Shown piece by piece: positions 27,991-36,720 of a stretch of DNA of 64,000 bases. This DNA is from JAZGGS01 sp963714405 (GTDB taxonomy: Bacteria > Bacteroidota > Ignavibacteria > Ignavibacteriales > Ignavibacteriaceae). Below the pieces are notes generated by a model. The model did not search any database. It was not told where the DNA came from and saw only the letters and a program-made list of their open reading frames with translations. Numbering within the stretch: the stretch's first letter is position 1; each line of letters starts with the position of its first letter. The stretch is from NCBI GenBank assembly GCA_963714405.1, contig CAVQOH010000002.1, forward strand, positions 620,001 through 684,000, written 5' to 3'. The position numbers and the translations under genes are program-made.

Positions 27991-30900
27991 TTAATATTCT
28001 ATCCTTATACCAAATCTGATCTGCCTTGGTGGTCCGAATATGGCCGGATTTGTTAAGATAGCTGCGCCAGTATTTGCATCATAGTATTGCTGATGGTAAT
28101 CGAGATACAATGCTCTGTACACGCGTCCATAGTCTTCGCCAAAGGTTGCTATTTGCTGTCCACCAAGATTTGGATCACCTAGATATCCATCATCATTTGC
28201 AGATCCTGTTCTCATAAATACGTTTTGTACGTTTTCGGCATCAAACAGATTGATAACATAAAAATAGATGTTCAGATCAAAAAGATCGGCGACATTAAAT
28301 GTTTTATCCAATCTCATATCAACCTGGAAGGTTGCAGGAGTTGTTGAAGCATTCAAAGGTTCAACGGGTTGTCTGAATCTTGCATCAAGCTCTAGACTTC
28401 CAGATCCTATTCCGCGGGTAAACGGATGCCCGCTTGAGTAAGTTCCTAAGAATGTAATACCAAGTTGCTGCAGAACTGGTCCACCATCTCCCTTACCCCA
28501 ACGGTAATCAATATTAAATGATCCTCTAACCGATTGGTTGAAATCAAGAGGGCTAATATATTGTGGTGTAAATCCAGAAGGAGTCAATAGCGGATCTAGC
28601 GGAGCTCCAACAATACCACGGCTGGAGTTAGGGAATGATCCTGTTCCTTTAGCATCACTAAAAGTAATGTTTGCATCAACTTTAAATCTTTCTATTCTTC
28701 TCATATAGTAGGCAATTTCAACACCTTTAGTTGTTGCAATGTCGCCATTCTGCAGTGCATAATAGGTGCCAAATTCAGAGTCTCTAACCTGCACCTGATT
28801 ATAAACAACCTGGTCCTTAATGTCTTTGTAGAAACCAGTGATATCAACAGAAGCAAATTCTCCTATTTGCTGTGTAAAACCAACTTCATATTGAGTTGTT
28901 CTTGTAGGACTAACATCAAAGCCAACCGGCGCTGGTATAAAGAATCCGCCGCCAACCTGGTTACCAGTTGCATTTAATCCCTGATAAACATCTCTTAAAC
29001 GAGATTGCTGAACGAATTTACCCCATTGAGCATGGAATACTGTTTGATCAGTAACAGGGAATGAGAATCCTAAACGAGGACTAATGTAATCCTTTGCTTC
29101 GGTCTGTATAACGCCAGTAGGATCTATATCTAACGTTTGTCTGTCCCAGGTTAATTCAGGACTAGTAGGATCGACCGGAATCCAGTTATCAATATCAATA
29201 CGATCGTATCTCAATCCCACGTTAACTATGAGATCATTATATTCAATCTGATCTTGTGCATAAACACCCAGGAAGGTAGGTTTTCTTGAATCTTCCCAAG
29301 GAAATTCGGCACTGCTAGTTTTCTCACCAAGAGGTGTATAACCAAATATGTTTACACCTTCTCGTCTTATAACGGTTTCTCTTCCAACAGGGTCGCTCGA
29401 AGCAGCATCATCCAGAATTCTTGAAGGAAGCTTTAAGATTGATTCATTACCAAATGAGAAGTTTGCAATATCATACATTTGGTATTCTCCACCAAACTTA
29501 AAGTTGTGTGATCCCCATTGAGCGCTAAATGCCGCTGTAAAATTAATGTTTGAACGATCCCATTTCTGATAACCAGAAACGTTTGCACCGTATGGGAAGA
29601 ATTTAAAGTTAAACAAATTTAGTGCTGCGGGGGCAATGTATCTATTATCCCCGGTAGCCGGATCATATGGCCAATCGAATCCAAATTCTTCATTAGCCAT
29701 ACCATCACCGTATTCTAACCAGCGATCTTTTAAGAAAGGATCAAATCTGCTAAGATTACTGAATGAATATCCTCCACTAACTTCTAAAAATGAAGTTGGT
29801 GAGAGCAAGTACGTGCCTTTAAGGTTAAATGCACCGTCTTCAGTTTCAACCATTTCTGTTCTGCCAGCGTTAAGTAAATTGCCAACCTGTGTTAAATCTC
29901 TTGCAGTTGACCATGGGTTTGGGCCTTCACCGGCCGAATAAGTTCCAATCAGTCTTATAATTGCAGGATTAAAATCCAAAGTAATCGATGATGTACCAGT
30001 ATAATTTTGCAGCCAATTGTTTGGTCTTGCACCTGCAGGGTACATAAGATTTACTGTTGTATTAGTTGCCGGGTCTGTAATTTCGCCAAGGTTTATTCCT
30101 GGCAATGGCTGTGGAACTGCATCTCTAATAAAGTTGTAGTTGAATAATCCGAAAAATTTAATATTAGAAGCGCCTAATGGTCCGCTCAAAGTAGCAACTG
30201 ACTCATTATAACCAAACCAATAAGAACCAAGTGTTTGCTCGCCCAAATACCTATCATCTGTTCCATTAAAACCAATATTATCAGTAATGTATTCTAAAGA
30301 AAATTTCCAATCCGATGTTCCGGTTTTAATTTGCTGTTTAACAATACCAGAATTGGCATTACCGAATTCTGCAGTATATCCACCAGATTGAACCTGGATT
30401 TCTTCAAGGGCCTCCTGTACCAATGTAACCTGGCGTCCGCCAACCATTGGGTCGGTTATGTTGGCCCCTTCGAGATAAAATCCAACTTCATCTTGCCTGC
30501 CACCACGTATAAAAATTGAGTTGTCTTGAAGAACAACTCCCGGGGTTATAGCCAAAATGTTATCAACACCTCTTATGGGAAGCGCTTCAATATCATCACT
30601 TGTAGTGATTCTTTGAACATTAGTATTATACTTATTTACAAGAGGTCTTTCTGCTATAACTTCAACTTCGCCCACCTGAATACCTTCAGGAGCAAGTTGG
30701 AAGTCGTACCCAGTAGTAAGACCTGCGTTGATACGGATGTTAGAGGTTGTGGTTGATTGATATCCAATGTATGAACATCGCACTTCGTATACAGAAGCAT
30801 CTAAGTTAAGAATTGTATACTCGCCATTAACATCTGTAGCCGCACCATATGAAGTGCCAAGAATTATAATATTAGCACCTATGAGTGGCTCACCCGTTTG

Positions 30901-30996
30901 AAGATCAGTTACTTGACCCTTGAGTTTTCCTGATTGGGCCAGCACCACTGCCGGCAAAAGCAGGAAGAATATGAGTACAGTAATGATTCTGTTCAT
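27991..30996 (-). CDS. TonB-dependent receptor with carboxypeptidase-regulatory-like N-domain
   Basis: 1001 residues. Signal peptide 1-20 (VVLAQ). A carboxypeptidase-regulatory-like domain follows (LKGQVTDLQTGEPLIGANI, through about residue 105), then a TonB plug (ERPLVNKYN to about 230, with DNSIFIRGGRQDEVGFYLEG). The rest is a 22-strand-type barrel ending RIEY with a terminal Tyr. It takes up a bulky ligand across the outer membrane using TonB energy, or is a protein-translocation partner for the surface protein downstream. AGGAGAGAG lies just before the ATG. Ligand unknown; no SusD-like partner is present. Confidence 0.88.
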   Translation of the reverse strand: MNRIITVLIFFLLLPAVVLAQSGKLKGQVTDLQTGEPLIGANIIILGTSYGAATDVNGEYTILNLDASVYEVRCSYIGYQSTTTSNIRINAGLTTGYDFQLAPEGIQVGEVEVIAERPLVNKYNTNVQRITTSDDIEALPIRGVDNILAITPGVVLQDNSIFIRGGRQDEVGFYLEGANITDPMVGGRQVTLVQEALEEIQVQSGGYTAEFGNANSGIVKQQIKTGTSDWKFSLEYITDNIGFNGTDDRYLGEQTLGSYWFGYNESVATLSGPLGASNIKFFGLFNYNFIRDAVPQPLPGINLGEITDPATNTTVNLMYPAGARPNNWLQNYTGTSSITLDFNPAIIRLIGTYSAGEGPNPWSTARDLTQVGNLLNAGRTEMVETEDGAFNLKGTYLLSPTSFLEVSGGYSFSNLSRFDPFLKDRWLEYGDGMANEEFGFDWPYDPATGDNRYIAPAALNLFNFKFFPYGANVSGYQKWDRSNINFTAAFSAQWGSHNFKFGGEYQMYDIANFSFGNESILKLPSRILDDAASSDPVGRETVIRREGVNIFGYTPLGEKTSSAEFPWEDSRKPTFLGVYAQDQIEYNDLIVNVGLRYDRIDIDNWIPVDPTSPELTWDRQTLDIDPTGVIQTEAKDYISPRLGFSFPVTDQTVFHAQWGKFVQQSRLRDVYQGLNATGNQVGGGFFIPAPVGFDVSPTRTTQYEVGFTQQIGEFASVDITGFYKDIKDQVVYNQVQVRDSEFGTYYALQNGDIATTKGVEIAYYMRRIERFKVDANITFSDAKGTGSFPNSSRGIVGAPLDPLLTPSGFTPQYISPLDFNQSVRGSFNIDYRWGKGDGGPVLQQLGITFLGTYSSGHPFTRGIGSGSLELDARFRQPVEPLNASTTPATFQVDMRLDKTFNVADLFDLNIYFYVINLFDAENVQNVFMRTGSANDDGYLGDPNLGGQQIATFGEDYGRVYRALYLDYHQQYYDANTGAAILTNPAIFGPPRQIRFGIRIEY

Positions 30997-31045
30997 ATCT
31001 CTCTCCTAGATTATTGAATGATGGTGATTTATGTTTTTTTATTTT

Positions 31046-31213
31046 GATAGTGTGTATAGACTTATACGGAATACTAAGTGCATAATCATGCCGTGATAAG
31101 CATAAAACTTCAATAATATCTCAATTACGAGATCCTGGTTTAGCTCCGCTGTTGATACTGAGCGAAGGATGCATAAACCAGATTGATAAGCACATAAGTG
31201 AATGACACACTAT
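31046..31213 (-). promoter_or_regulatory. Structured leader / nested inverted-repeat element upstream of the TonB receptor
   Basis: Outer arms ATAGTGTGT (31047-31055) and ACACACTAT (31205-31213) are perfect complements. Inward they continue, after a short internal loop, as ACTTAT pairing with ATAAGT. Inside is a second hairpin, CTGGTTTA (31135-31142) with TAAACCAG (31174-31181), closed by CTCCGCT/AGCGAAG with one mismatch. A third, smaller hairpin (ATCTC/GAGAT) lies beside it. In the minus-strand transcript this folds as a multi-helix domain about 50 bases before the receptor start. It could be a cis-acting RNA or a small inverted-repeat element (MITE/REP-like). No known riboswitch recognised. 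Confidence 0.55.
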
Positions 31214-31243
31214 GTATAATCGAATAGAGTAAAAAAAATTCAT
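31121..31243 (-). CDS. Possible 40-residue leader ORF
   Basis: An ATG at 31243 preceded by GCGGAGG (three bases away, rather short) opens a 40-codon frame that ends at 31121, running through the main hairpin of the leader structure. The peptide starts MNFFYSIRLYIV and ends SGAKPGSRN. No homologue recognised. It might be an upstream leader peptide that couples translation to the hairpin, or chance. Confidence 0.22.
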   Translation of the reverse strand: MNFFYSIRLYIVCHSLMCLSIWFMHPSLSINSGAKPGSRN

Positions 31244-31413
31244 TAACCTCCGCTTTGTTTTACATTATTTAATTAAGAATTAAACGTAACGTCCTAAAAA
31301 ATATCAACAATGTCAACACTTTTTTTCAAATCTCTTTTAATATAGCCAATTTTCGCAAAATTTAACAATGAACACACCCAATAAAAAGTTAGAAATTCCA
31401 TTAAAAATTGTTC

Positions 31414-32964
31414 TTACAATCTTGTGAGCAGTTTTAGCTCAATTCCTTCAAAAGCGGGCTCAAATCTGCAGACCCCGCCAATGCAAATATTGCCTGCTTG
31501 CCGCGTTCCCAGAAGTATGCTAATATCTGAATGATGACCTAATTTATAACCAAATTGAACGAATCCCCAGAACTTTCTATTTGTAACTCCATCCTCCGGT
31601 TCTTTAGTTTGCATTTCTGCAACAAGAGCCACACTATATTTCGGGGAGCGCAGGTATTCTACTGATAAAATATCTGTAAAGTATTTTTCACTTGTGGACC
31701 AGTTGGTTGTGTGCTGATGCTCAATAATTATTTTTATTGTGTTTACTCCCCCGAAGTAAAATTTATTTTCCAGAATAGGTGTTATGTTTTTAGTATTCGT
31801 TGCCAGTTCCTCATTATAAGAAAAGGCTGCTATTGTTGAAAAATCAAAATTCCAATCATGTTGTGCTTGAAAATAAACTTCTTTTAGTAATGATTGAACG
31901 GGTAAATTTCTGCTTACACTTCGCTGAAAATAGGAGCTGCTGGGTAAGGTTTTGGTTTGTGTATAAGCACCAGTAAGATAAGTTTCATCACTTAAATTAT
32001 AACCAGCAGCAACTTGAAAACCCTGTTCATTATCTGGATTTAGGGGAGATGGATGCCTGTTTGGTAGCTGGTAAGTATATTCAAGCCTAACTGATGGGGG
32101 TGTGTTATAAGCTATAGTTCCATCATGTGATGTAAAAGATATATTATCATAATATTTATATTCTCCAGATAGTGATATAGGGCCCAAATAAAAATTCAAA
32201 TTTCCATAGAATCCTTCACCAACAATAGAAGCAGAATTATTAAACGCATTATTCTGTATATCATTATTCTGTAAAACTGAATACTCAGCATAAACATCAA
32301 AATTCCAAATGCTTGGTATGGCTCTTACTGACGCCATTGATGTTCTTGCCACACCATCAACCGCAGGTAAGTTTGACGCATAAGTAACACCCAGTTTAAG
32401 AGGTTTCCAATTTCTGTATTCTAAATCAACCGCATGGATAATTTCATTTCGCTCGTTGCTGGAATTTGCAGCTGTTCCTGTTAAACCAGTTAGAACAAAA
32501 CCTGCATAGTTACCAGTTACTTTGAGACCCAGTAAGTTATTATCAATACGTATAGCTCTATCTTCATAGCTTTTAAGAACCATTCCTCTTCCCAAAAGAG
32601 CATAGTAATTTCCTGCTATAATATCCAAACCTTCTGTTCTATCGCCTATATCAGCCCTTAGATATTTGTAGTCTAATTCTGCAAACCTGTTCTTACCTCT
32701 GCTAATTGAAGGATCGGGATCATTGGGCTGAAAAACTTCTAATCTTAAGCCTGCAGAAAATATTCCTCTTGCATAATCAAGATTTAACCAGTTTTCAAGA
32801 ATTTCTCGTTTATTATCAACATTATAAGAGTATTCAAGCTGGTTTGAAAAGCCAAGGCCCTCAGGCCAAACAAACCAGTTATCAGTAGTCTGTGCGAAGA
32901 AGTTACTGAAACCGGATGATACAATTATTATAACAAACAGAGAAAGGATTAGGGATTTTTTCAT
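31414..32964 (-). CDS. Outer-membrane protein, probably DUF6029 family
   Basis: 516 residues with a signal peptide ending in FFAQ (about residue 25). The mature part is almost entirely beta strands with aromatic girdles. It contains YYALLGRGMVLKSYEDRAIRIDN, a segment I associate with the DUF6029 family of Bacteroidota barrels, and ends ELKLLTRL. No enzymatic motif. It is separated from the TonB operon by the long leader region and may have its own promoter. Family moderately sure, function unknown. Confidence 0.65.
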   Translation of the reverse strand: MKKSLILSLFVIIIVSSGFSNFFAQTTDNWFVWPEGLGFSNQLEYSYNVDNKREILENWLNLDYARGIFSAGLRLEVFQPNDPDPSISRGKNRFAELDYKYLRADIGDRTEGLDIIAGNYYALLGRGMVLKSYEDRAIRIDNNLLGLKVTGNYAGFVLTGLTGTAANSSNERNEIIHAVDLEYRNWKPLKLGVTYASNLPAVDGVARTSMASVRAIPSIWNFDVYAEYSVLQNNDIQNNAFNNSASIVGEGFYGNLNFYLGPISLSGEYKYYDNISFTSHDGTIAYNTPPSVRLEYTYQLPNRHPSPLNPDNEQGFQVAAGYNLSDETYLTGAYTQTKTLPSSSYFQRSVSRNLPVQSLLKEVYFQAQHDWNFDFSTIAAFSYNEELATNTKNITPILENKFYFGGVNTIKIIIEHQHTTNWSTSEKYFTDILSVEYLRSPKYSVALVAEMQTKEPEDGVTNRKFWGFVQFGYKLGHHSDISILLGTRQAGNICIGGVCRFEPAFEGIELKLLTRL

Positions 32965-33065
32965 AGTAAATTGACTTTTAAAAAATTTTTACAGGAAATG
33001 TGTAAAAAAGAGTTGGAGTACAAATACGATAGATGGTTTATATCAATATATATCTGCATAAATCA

Positions 33066-33098
33066 AAAAGAAAACCCCGCGAATATTTCTATTCGGGA
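33066..33098 (-). terminator. Terminator overlapping the TlpA stop codon
   Basis: CCCGCGAATA (33076-33085) pairs with TATTCGGG (33090-33097) around TTTC with a one-base bulge. On the minus strand it runs into TTTTCTTTTT. The upstream arm lies inside the last codons of the thioredoxin gene, so stop and terminator are interlocked. Confidence 0.75.
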
Positions 33099-33613
33099 GT
33101 TTCTTCTTCACGTTTATTAATAAGTTCTGAAACAGTTTTACGAACATTTAGTTCATCACCCCGCATATAACCAAGGTGAGTGTAAACTATGTAACCTTCA
33201 TCGTTAAGGATTACTGAAAAAGGAACTGCCTGCGCATAATAAAGCCGCGCAGCATCTGAATTTGTATCTAATAACACAGGAAAATTATATTTTTTTGATT
33301 TTACAAACGGTTTAACCTTTGCTATGGTTCGTTCATTATCCGTAGAAATAGCAAACATTTTAAACCCTTCATCCTTAAACTCATTGAATATTTTTTTGTA
33401 TTCAGCAAGTTCTTCAATACACGGCTTGCACCAGGTTGCCCAGAAGCTCAGTAATACGGGTCCATCGCCAAGTTCTTTATAAAGCTCTGTAATATCACCT
33501 TCTAAATTTTCTAATTTAAAGTTTGGTCCTTTTCTGCCTGCATCAGTTTCAGGTTGTGCAAAAACAAAACCCGAAATAAATATAACGAGTATTATTGCAT
33601 AGGTAACTTTCAT
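33089..33613 (-). CDS. TlpA/ResA-family exported thiol-disulfide oxidoreductase
   Basis: 174 residues. A signal peptide ends VFAQ (residue 20). The thioredoxin domain follows, with the active site SFWATWCKPC (Cys62, Cys65), a central AhpC/TSA-like STDNERTIAKV insertion and the cis-Pro loop YYAQAVPFSVIL. It would reduce or isomerise disulfides in the periplasm or on exported proteins. Its ATG directly abuts the stop of the T9SS protein gene at 33614, so the two are co-transcribed. It is the lowest gene of the thiol-redox cluster up to 43.2 kb. Confidence 0.9.
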   Translation of the reverse strand: MKVTYAIILVIFISGFVFAQPETDAGRKGPNFKLENLEGDITELYKELGDGPVLLSFWATWCKPCIEELAEYKKIFNEFKDEGFKMFAISTDNERTIAKVKPFVKSKKYNFPVLLDTNSDAARLYYAQAVPFSVILNDEGYIVYTHLGYMRGDELNVRKTVSELINKREEETPE

Positions 33614-34363
33614 TTATTTCTCCAGAATCATTTTTCTTGTCTTGCTAAAGTTGTTAACCGTTAGCTTGTAAATATAAACCCCACTTGAAAAATCAACGGC
33701 ATCAAAATTCGCCTCGTAACTACCTGCCGGTTTGTATTCATTTACGAGTGCGGCTACTTCTAGTCCAAGAATGTTATATACTTTTAAACTTACAAATCCA
33801 CCTTCAGCAATATTGTAATTTATTTTTGTTGAAGGATTAAACGGGTTGGGATAGTTTTGTTTAAGTTCATAACTGCTTAGATGTATTTCATCTTCAACAT
33901 CTACTGAAGGATCTGTTGTTGCTGTGTAATCAATAATTGTTCTATCACCGGGCGTGCGCTCTGTACCAATCTGGACCTGTATATGTGCTGTACCAATGTT
34001 ATCTTGTATTAAGACGTGTACAGACGCATGAAGAGTGTCTCCGGGTTGAACAGGAGGTGGATAGGGGAAGATACCACTTGTTGCAACGCTATCAACATTA
34101 GGTGCATAGCAATTTTCACCAAAGCAAAGTGATGATGTCCATCCAAGTCCTACAGGTAAATCATCAATAGTTCTTACTAAAAAAACAACTTGTTCCATTG
34201 CTGAAATGTTTACAATCTCAATATCGAATACTATATCATATCCAATTTCTGGTGGATGATAAATGGTAGTTTCATGATAAATTACCTCGAGTTCCTGGGC
34301 ATAAATGCTGAAACCAAAAAGTAAAAAGATTATAAATAAAATAAATGAGTGTAATATTTTCAT
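33614..34363 (-). CDS. Small T9SS-sorted secreted protein
   Basis: 249 residues: a signal peptide ending YAQ (about residue 22), a single beta-sandwich domain of about 120 residues containing CFGENCYAPNVDS (two Cys), then a T9SS sorting domain with QNYPNPFNPSTKINY and the ending FSKTRKMILEK. No known enzyme domain; the sandwich resembles an immunoglobulin-like domain. Immediately upstream of, and coupled to, the TlpA gene, so its cysteine pair could be a substrate of that oxidoreductase (inference). Confidence 0.75.
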   Translation of the reverse strand: MKILHSFILFIIFLLFGFSIYAQELEVIYHETTIYHPPEIGYDIVFDIEIVNISAMEQVVFLVRTIDDLPVGLGWTSSLCFGENCYAPNVDSVATSGIFPYPPPVQPGDTLHASVHVLIQDNIGTAHIQVQIGTERTPGDRTIIDYTATTDPSVDVEDEIHLSSYELKQNYPNPFNPSTKINYNIAEGGFVSLKVYNILGLEVAALVNEYKPAGSYEANFDAVDFSSGVYIYKLTVNNFSKTRKMILEK

Positions 34364-34414
34364 TTGTTATATCACCATTTTCATTATTTGTTGTAATTAA
34401 TTTTACACCTCTCG

Positions 34415-34450
34415 AAAAAAGTGGCGCACCGGTTTGATGCGCCTATTTTT
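34415..34450. terminator. Bidirectional-looking terminator
   Basis: GGCGCA (34423-34428) pairs with TGCGCC (34438-34443), flanked by A6 on the left and T7 on the right, so it can terminate either strand. It lies just after the stop of the Omp28-like gene at 34470. Confidence 0.75.
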
Positions 34451-34469
34451 TTACGTTTCTTAATTAAAA

Positions 34470-36542
34470 TTACTTAATTAGAACCATTTTTTTAGTTGAA
34501 ACAAAATTACCCGCGGTAATTTTATAAAAGTACATACCGGAAGCCAATGAAGATGCATCAAAGCTTACTGAATGTGATCCGGCAACCTGTTCTTCATTAA
34601 CTACTTCTGCTACTTCCCTTCCCATTATATCATAAACATTTAAGCTAACATGCTCATCACTTGCAAGTGAATAGTTAATAGTAGTTGATGGGTTAAAAGG
34701 ATTAGGATAATTTTGCTCAAGGTTAAATGATCTAACCACATAATTATTGTTTCCTGAAGATGAAATGCCATCCAGAAGCCAGTTCATGGTTCTATTCATA
34801 ATTGTATCTCTGTCTTCATCTGTTGGAATCTGTTCAAAACCAAAACAAAAATACACAACGCGGTAATCTGCAGTTTCAACTCTTAGTGCCCCAACCTTAG
34901 GACCAGATAAATATTGAAATACAGAATCAGCATATTGTGTATCATACCTACCTACAACATCAGGATCTTTATCATAAATGCTGTTAAGAACAAATGATAG
35001 TCCATCTGAAATAGGATCGCCTGCAAAACCATTCATCAAAAAGGAGAATGAATTATCATCAATATAGTTTGCATAAAGATAATTATTGAAAAAGCTTTGA
35101 GCATGATGACTCAGTCCTGAGGGCTCAAATATATCTTCTGCAATATCCTGCCCATTTAAAAATAATCTTCCACCATTATCAAGGTAAGTTTCCAGGTGAG
35201 TTATTTCCTCTGGCAAAAATGCTGGCACAGAAATTCCTGCAGACCAGGTGATTATATAGAATCCTGATAAATCTAAAGATGGATTTTGCAATGCGGATCT
35301 TCCAACCACACCATAAGTTCCTGTATGGACATTATCAAACGAGTTGGCAACATAAGAGCTGTATCCTTCTTCTGATGCGTCAATCACTAGAAAATCATTA
35401 CCAGATGTGGTAACATTTCGCATTACTACAGAACCCTGGTTTCCAGCGTTATATCTTGATTCAAAATGAAGTGTTGTTATTCCAGCCCCATCATATCCAT
35501 CCGGATCAACTGTAACTGTTACTACTGTTGAATCTCCTGAGGCAACCTCTACTGAATCCGTTTGCCCAATGGGGAAGGTGCCATTTTCAGTTGTAAATTC
35601 TAATACCCAACCTGCCGGGCCATCAAAAGAAAGGTTAATATCGTACTTATCGGTTAATAATCCTTCATTATAAATTACAGCATCAAAACTAACTGGCGTG
35701 TTACTATCGCCAATAACATCAGGGCTCATTGATGCGATGGAAGCTAAATAATCCGGAGAGATCAAGGTCATCTCTTCAGCTTGCTGAATTTCACCATTGT
35801 AAAGTGGTGAAGCAACTTCATGAACCATAACTACTATATCGCAGTTATCCCAAACCATATCGGGACCAGAACCGCCAGGATGAGGAATTGTACGGTTAAC
35901 TGTTTTAGTAATTACTTCATTCAAATTCCAGGAACCGTTAACAACTTCTTGTCCCGTTGCGCCATTCATCATATCTCTTACAACATGTTTGTGAACATAG
36001 TTTGCACCACCGGTACAGGAGGTGTTTCCAGCCTGGTTCCATATCATACCACTCTCTAATAAAATAACTGTAAAATTATACTGCCCGTTTAAATTTGTAA
36101 GTGCAGTAAAATCTATGGTTGCGTTAAACTCTCTGGTGGTGGGATTAAAGGTTCTGCTAACATCAATTGCTACCGTTGCAGGCACCGAATTTCTAGCTGT
36201 CATTTGGCCCATCCATAATCCACGGCTATCTGGCGCACCGGTTCTATCGGGTGTACCGCTTGGCCAAAACGGTGGGCTCAGCATTCCAATAACATTATTG
36301 CCAGAAAAAAAAGAAAAAGGATCTGATCCGTTTGCTGGACCATGATATCCAATCATAATAGCATTTGGTATTGCCGTAACAATATCTTCCATAATATCAT
36401 GACCGCAGGGGCACCAAGGGCACCATGTTCCTGTGAATTCTTCTAAAACCGGGTTTCTTTGCTGTGCAAACAATTCATCTACAGCCGTAAAACTGAAGAG
36501 AAACAGAACACTAAGGGAAACTGAAAGTAAAAGTTTTTTCAT
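34470..36542 (-). CDS. Omp28-like thioredoxin-fold protein with amidotransferase-like module and T9SS sorting domain
   Basis: 690 residues. Signal peptide 1-26. The thioredoxin-like Omp28 domain has EEFTGTWCPWCPCGHD (Cys41, Cys44, Cys46) and, 143 residues later, the Omp28 motif HKHVVRDMMNG (184-194). A beta-sandwich region follows, then a module with LETYLDNGGRLFLNGQDIA and RVVYFCFGFEQIP that looks like a class I glutamine-amidotransferase-type fold and recurs in the protein at 36721. The end is a T9SS sorting domain (QNYPNPFNPSTTINY, ending TKKMVLIK). It is likely surface-exposed, with a possible thiol or metal-binding site. It is the closest of the four paralogues to classical Omp28. Confidence 0.8.
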   Translation of the reverse strand: MKKLLLSVSLSVLFLFSFTAVDELFAQQRNPVLEEFTGTWCPWCPCGHDIMEDIVTAIPNAIMIGYHGPANGSDPFSFFSGNNVIGMLSPPFWPSGTPDRTGAPDSRGLWMGQMTARNSVPATVAIDVSRTFNPTTREFNATIDFTALTNLNGQYNFTVILLESGMIWNQAGNTSCTGGANYVHKHVVRDMMNGATGQEVVNGSWNLNEVITKTVNRTIPHPGGSGPDMVWDNCDIVVMVHEVASPLYNGEIQQAEEMTLISPDYLASIASMSPDVIGDSNTPVSFDAVIYNEGLLTDKYDINLSFDGPAGWVLEFTTENGTFPIGQTDSVEVASGDSTVVTVTVDPDGYDGAGITTLHFESRYNAGNQGSVVMRNVTTSGNDFLVIDASEEGYSSYVANSFDNVHTGTYGVVGRSALQNPSLDLSGFYIITWSAGISVPAFLPEEITHLETYLDNGGRLFLNGQDIAEDIFEPSGLSHHAQSFFNNYLYANYIDDNSFSFLMNGFAGDPISDGLSFVLNSIYDKDPDVVGRYDTQYADSVFQYLSGPKVGALRVETADYRVVYFCFGFEQIPTDEDRDTIMNRTMNWLLDGISSSGNNNYVVRSFNLEQNYPNPFNPSTTINYSLASDEHVSLNVYDIMGREVAEVVNEEQVAGSHSVSFDASSLASGMYFYKITAGNFVSTKKMVLIK

Positions 36543-36720
36543 AATTTATTACTCCTCTTAATTTGTGAATTTTACGCGTATTTATTTAGCATTGCTATTA
36601 ACTCACATATTTAAAATTAAGTAAATATTACGCTTTGCTCAATACAAAACGAATCATTAAAATTTAAAAACACGCTAAAAAGCAAAGTTTTTAAATTTTC
36701 ATTACTGATTAGCAGCTTTT

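Larger units (their letters stand above)
30997..31413. other. Intergenic region of 417 bases
   Basis: It holds the leader structure and possible small ORF listed separately. The part next to the upstream gene (31260-31413) is AT-rich. On the minus strand it carries a TTGACA-like stretch near 31318 and a TTTTGCG box near 31355 that may belong to the operon promoter. No gene fits here. Confidence 0.5.
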
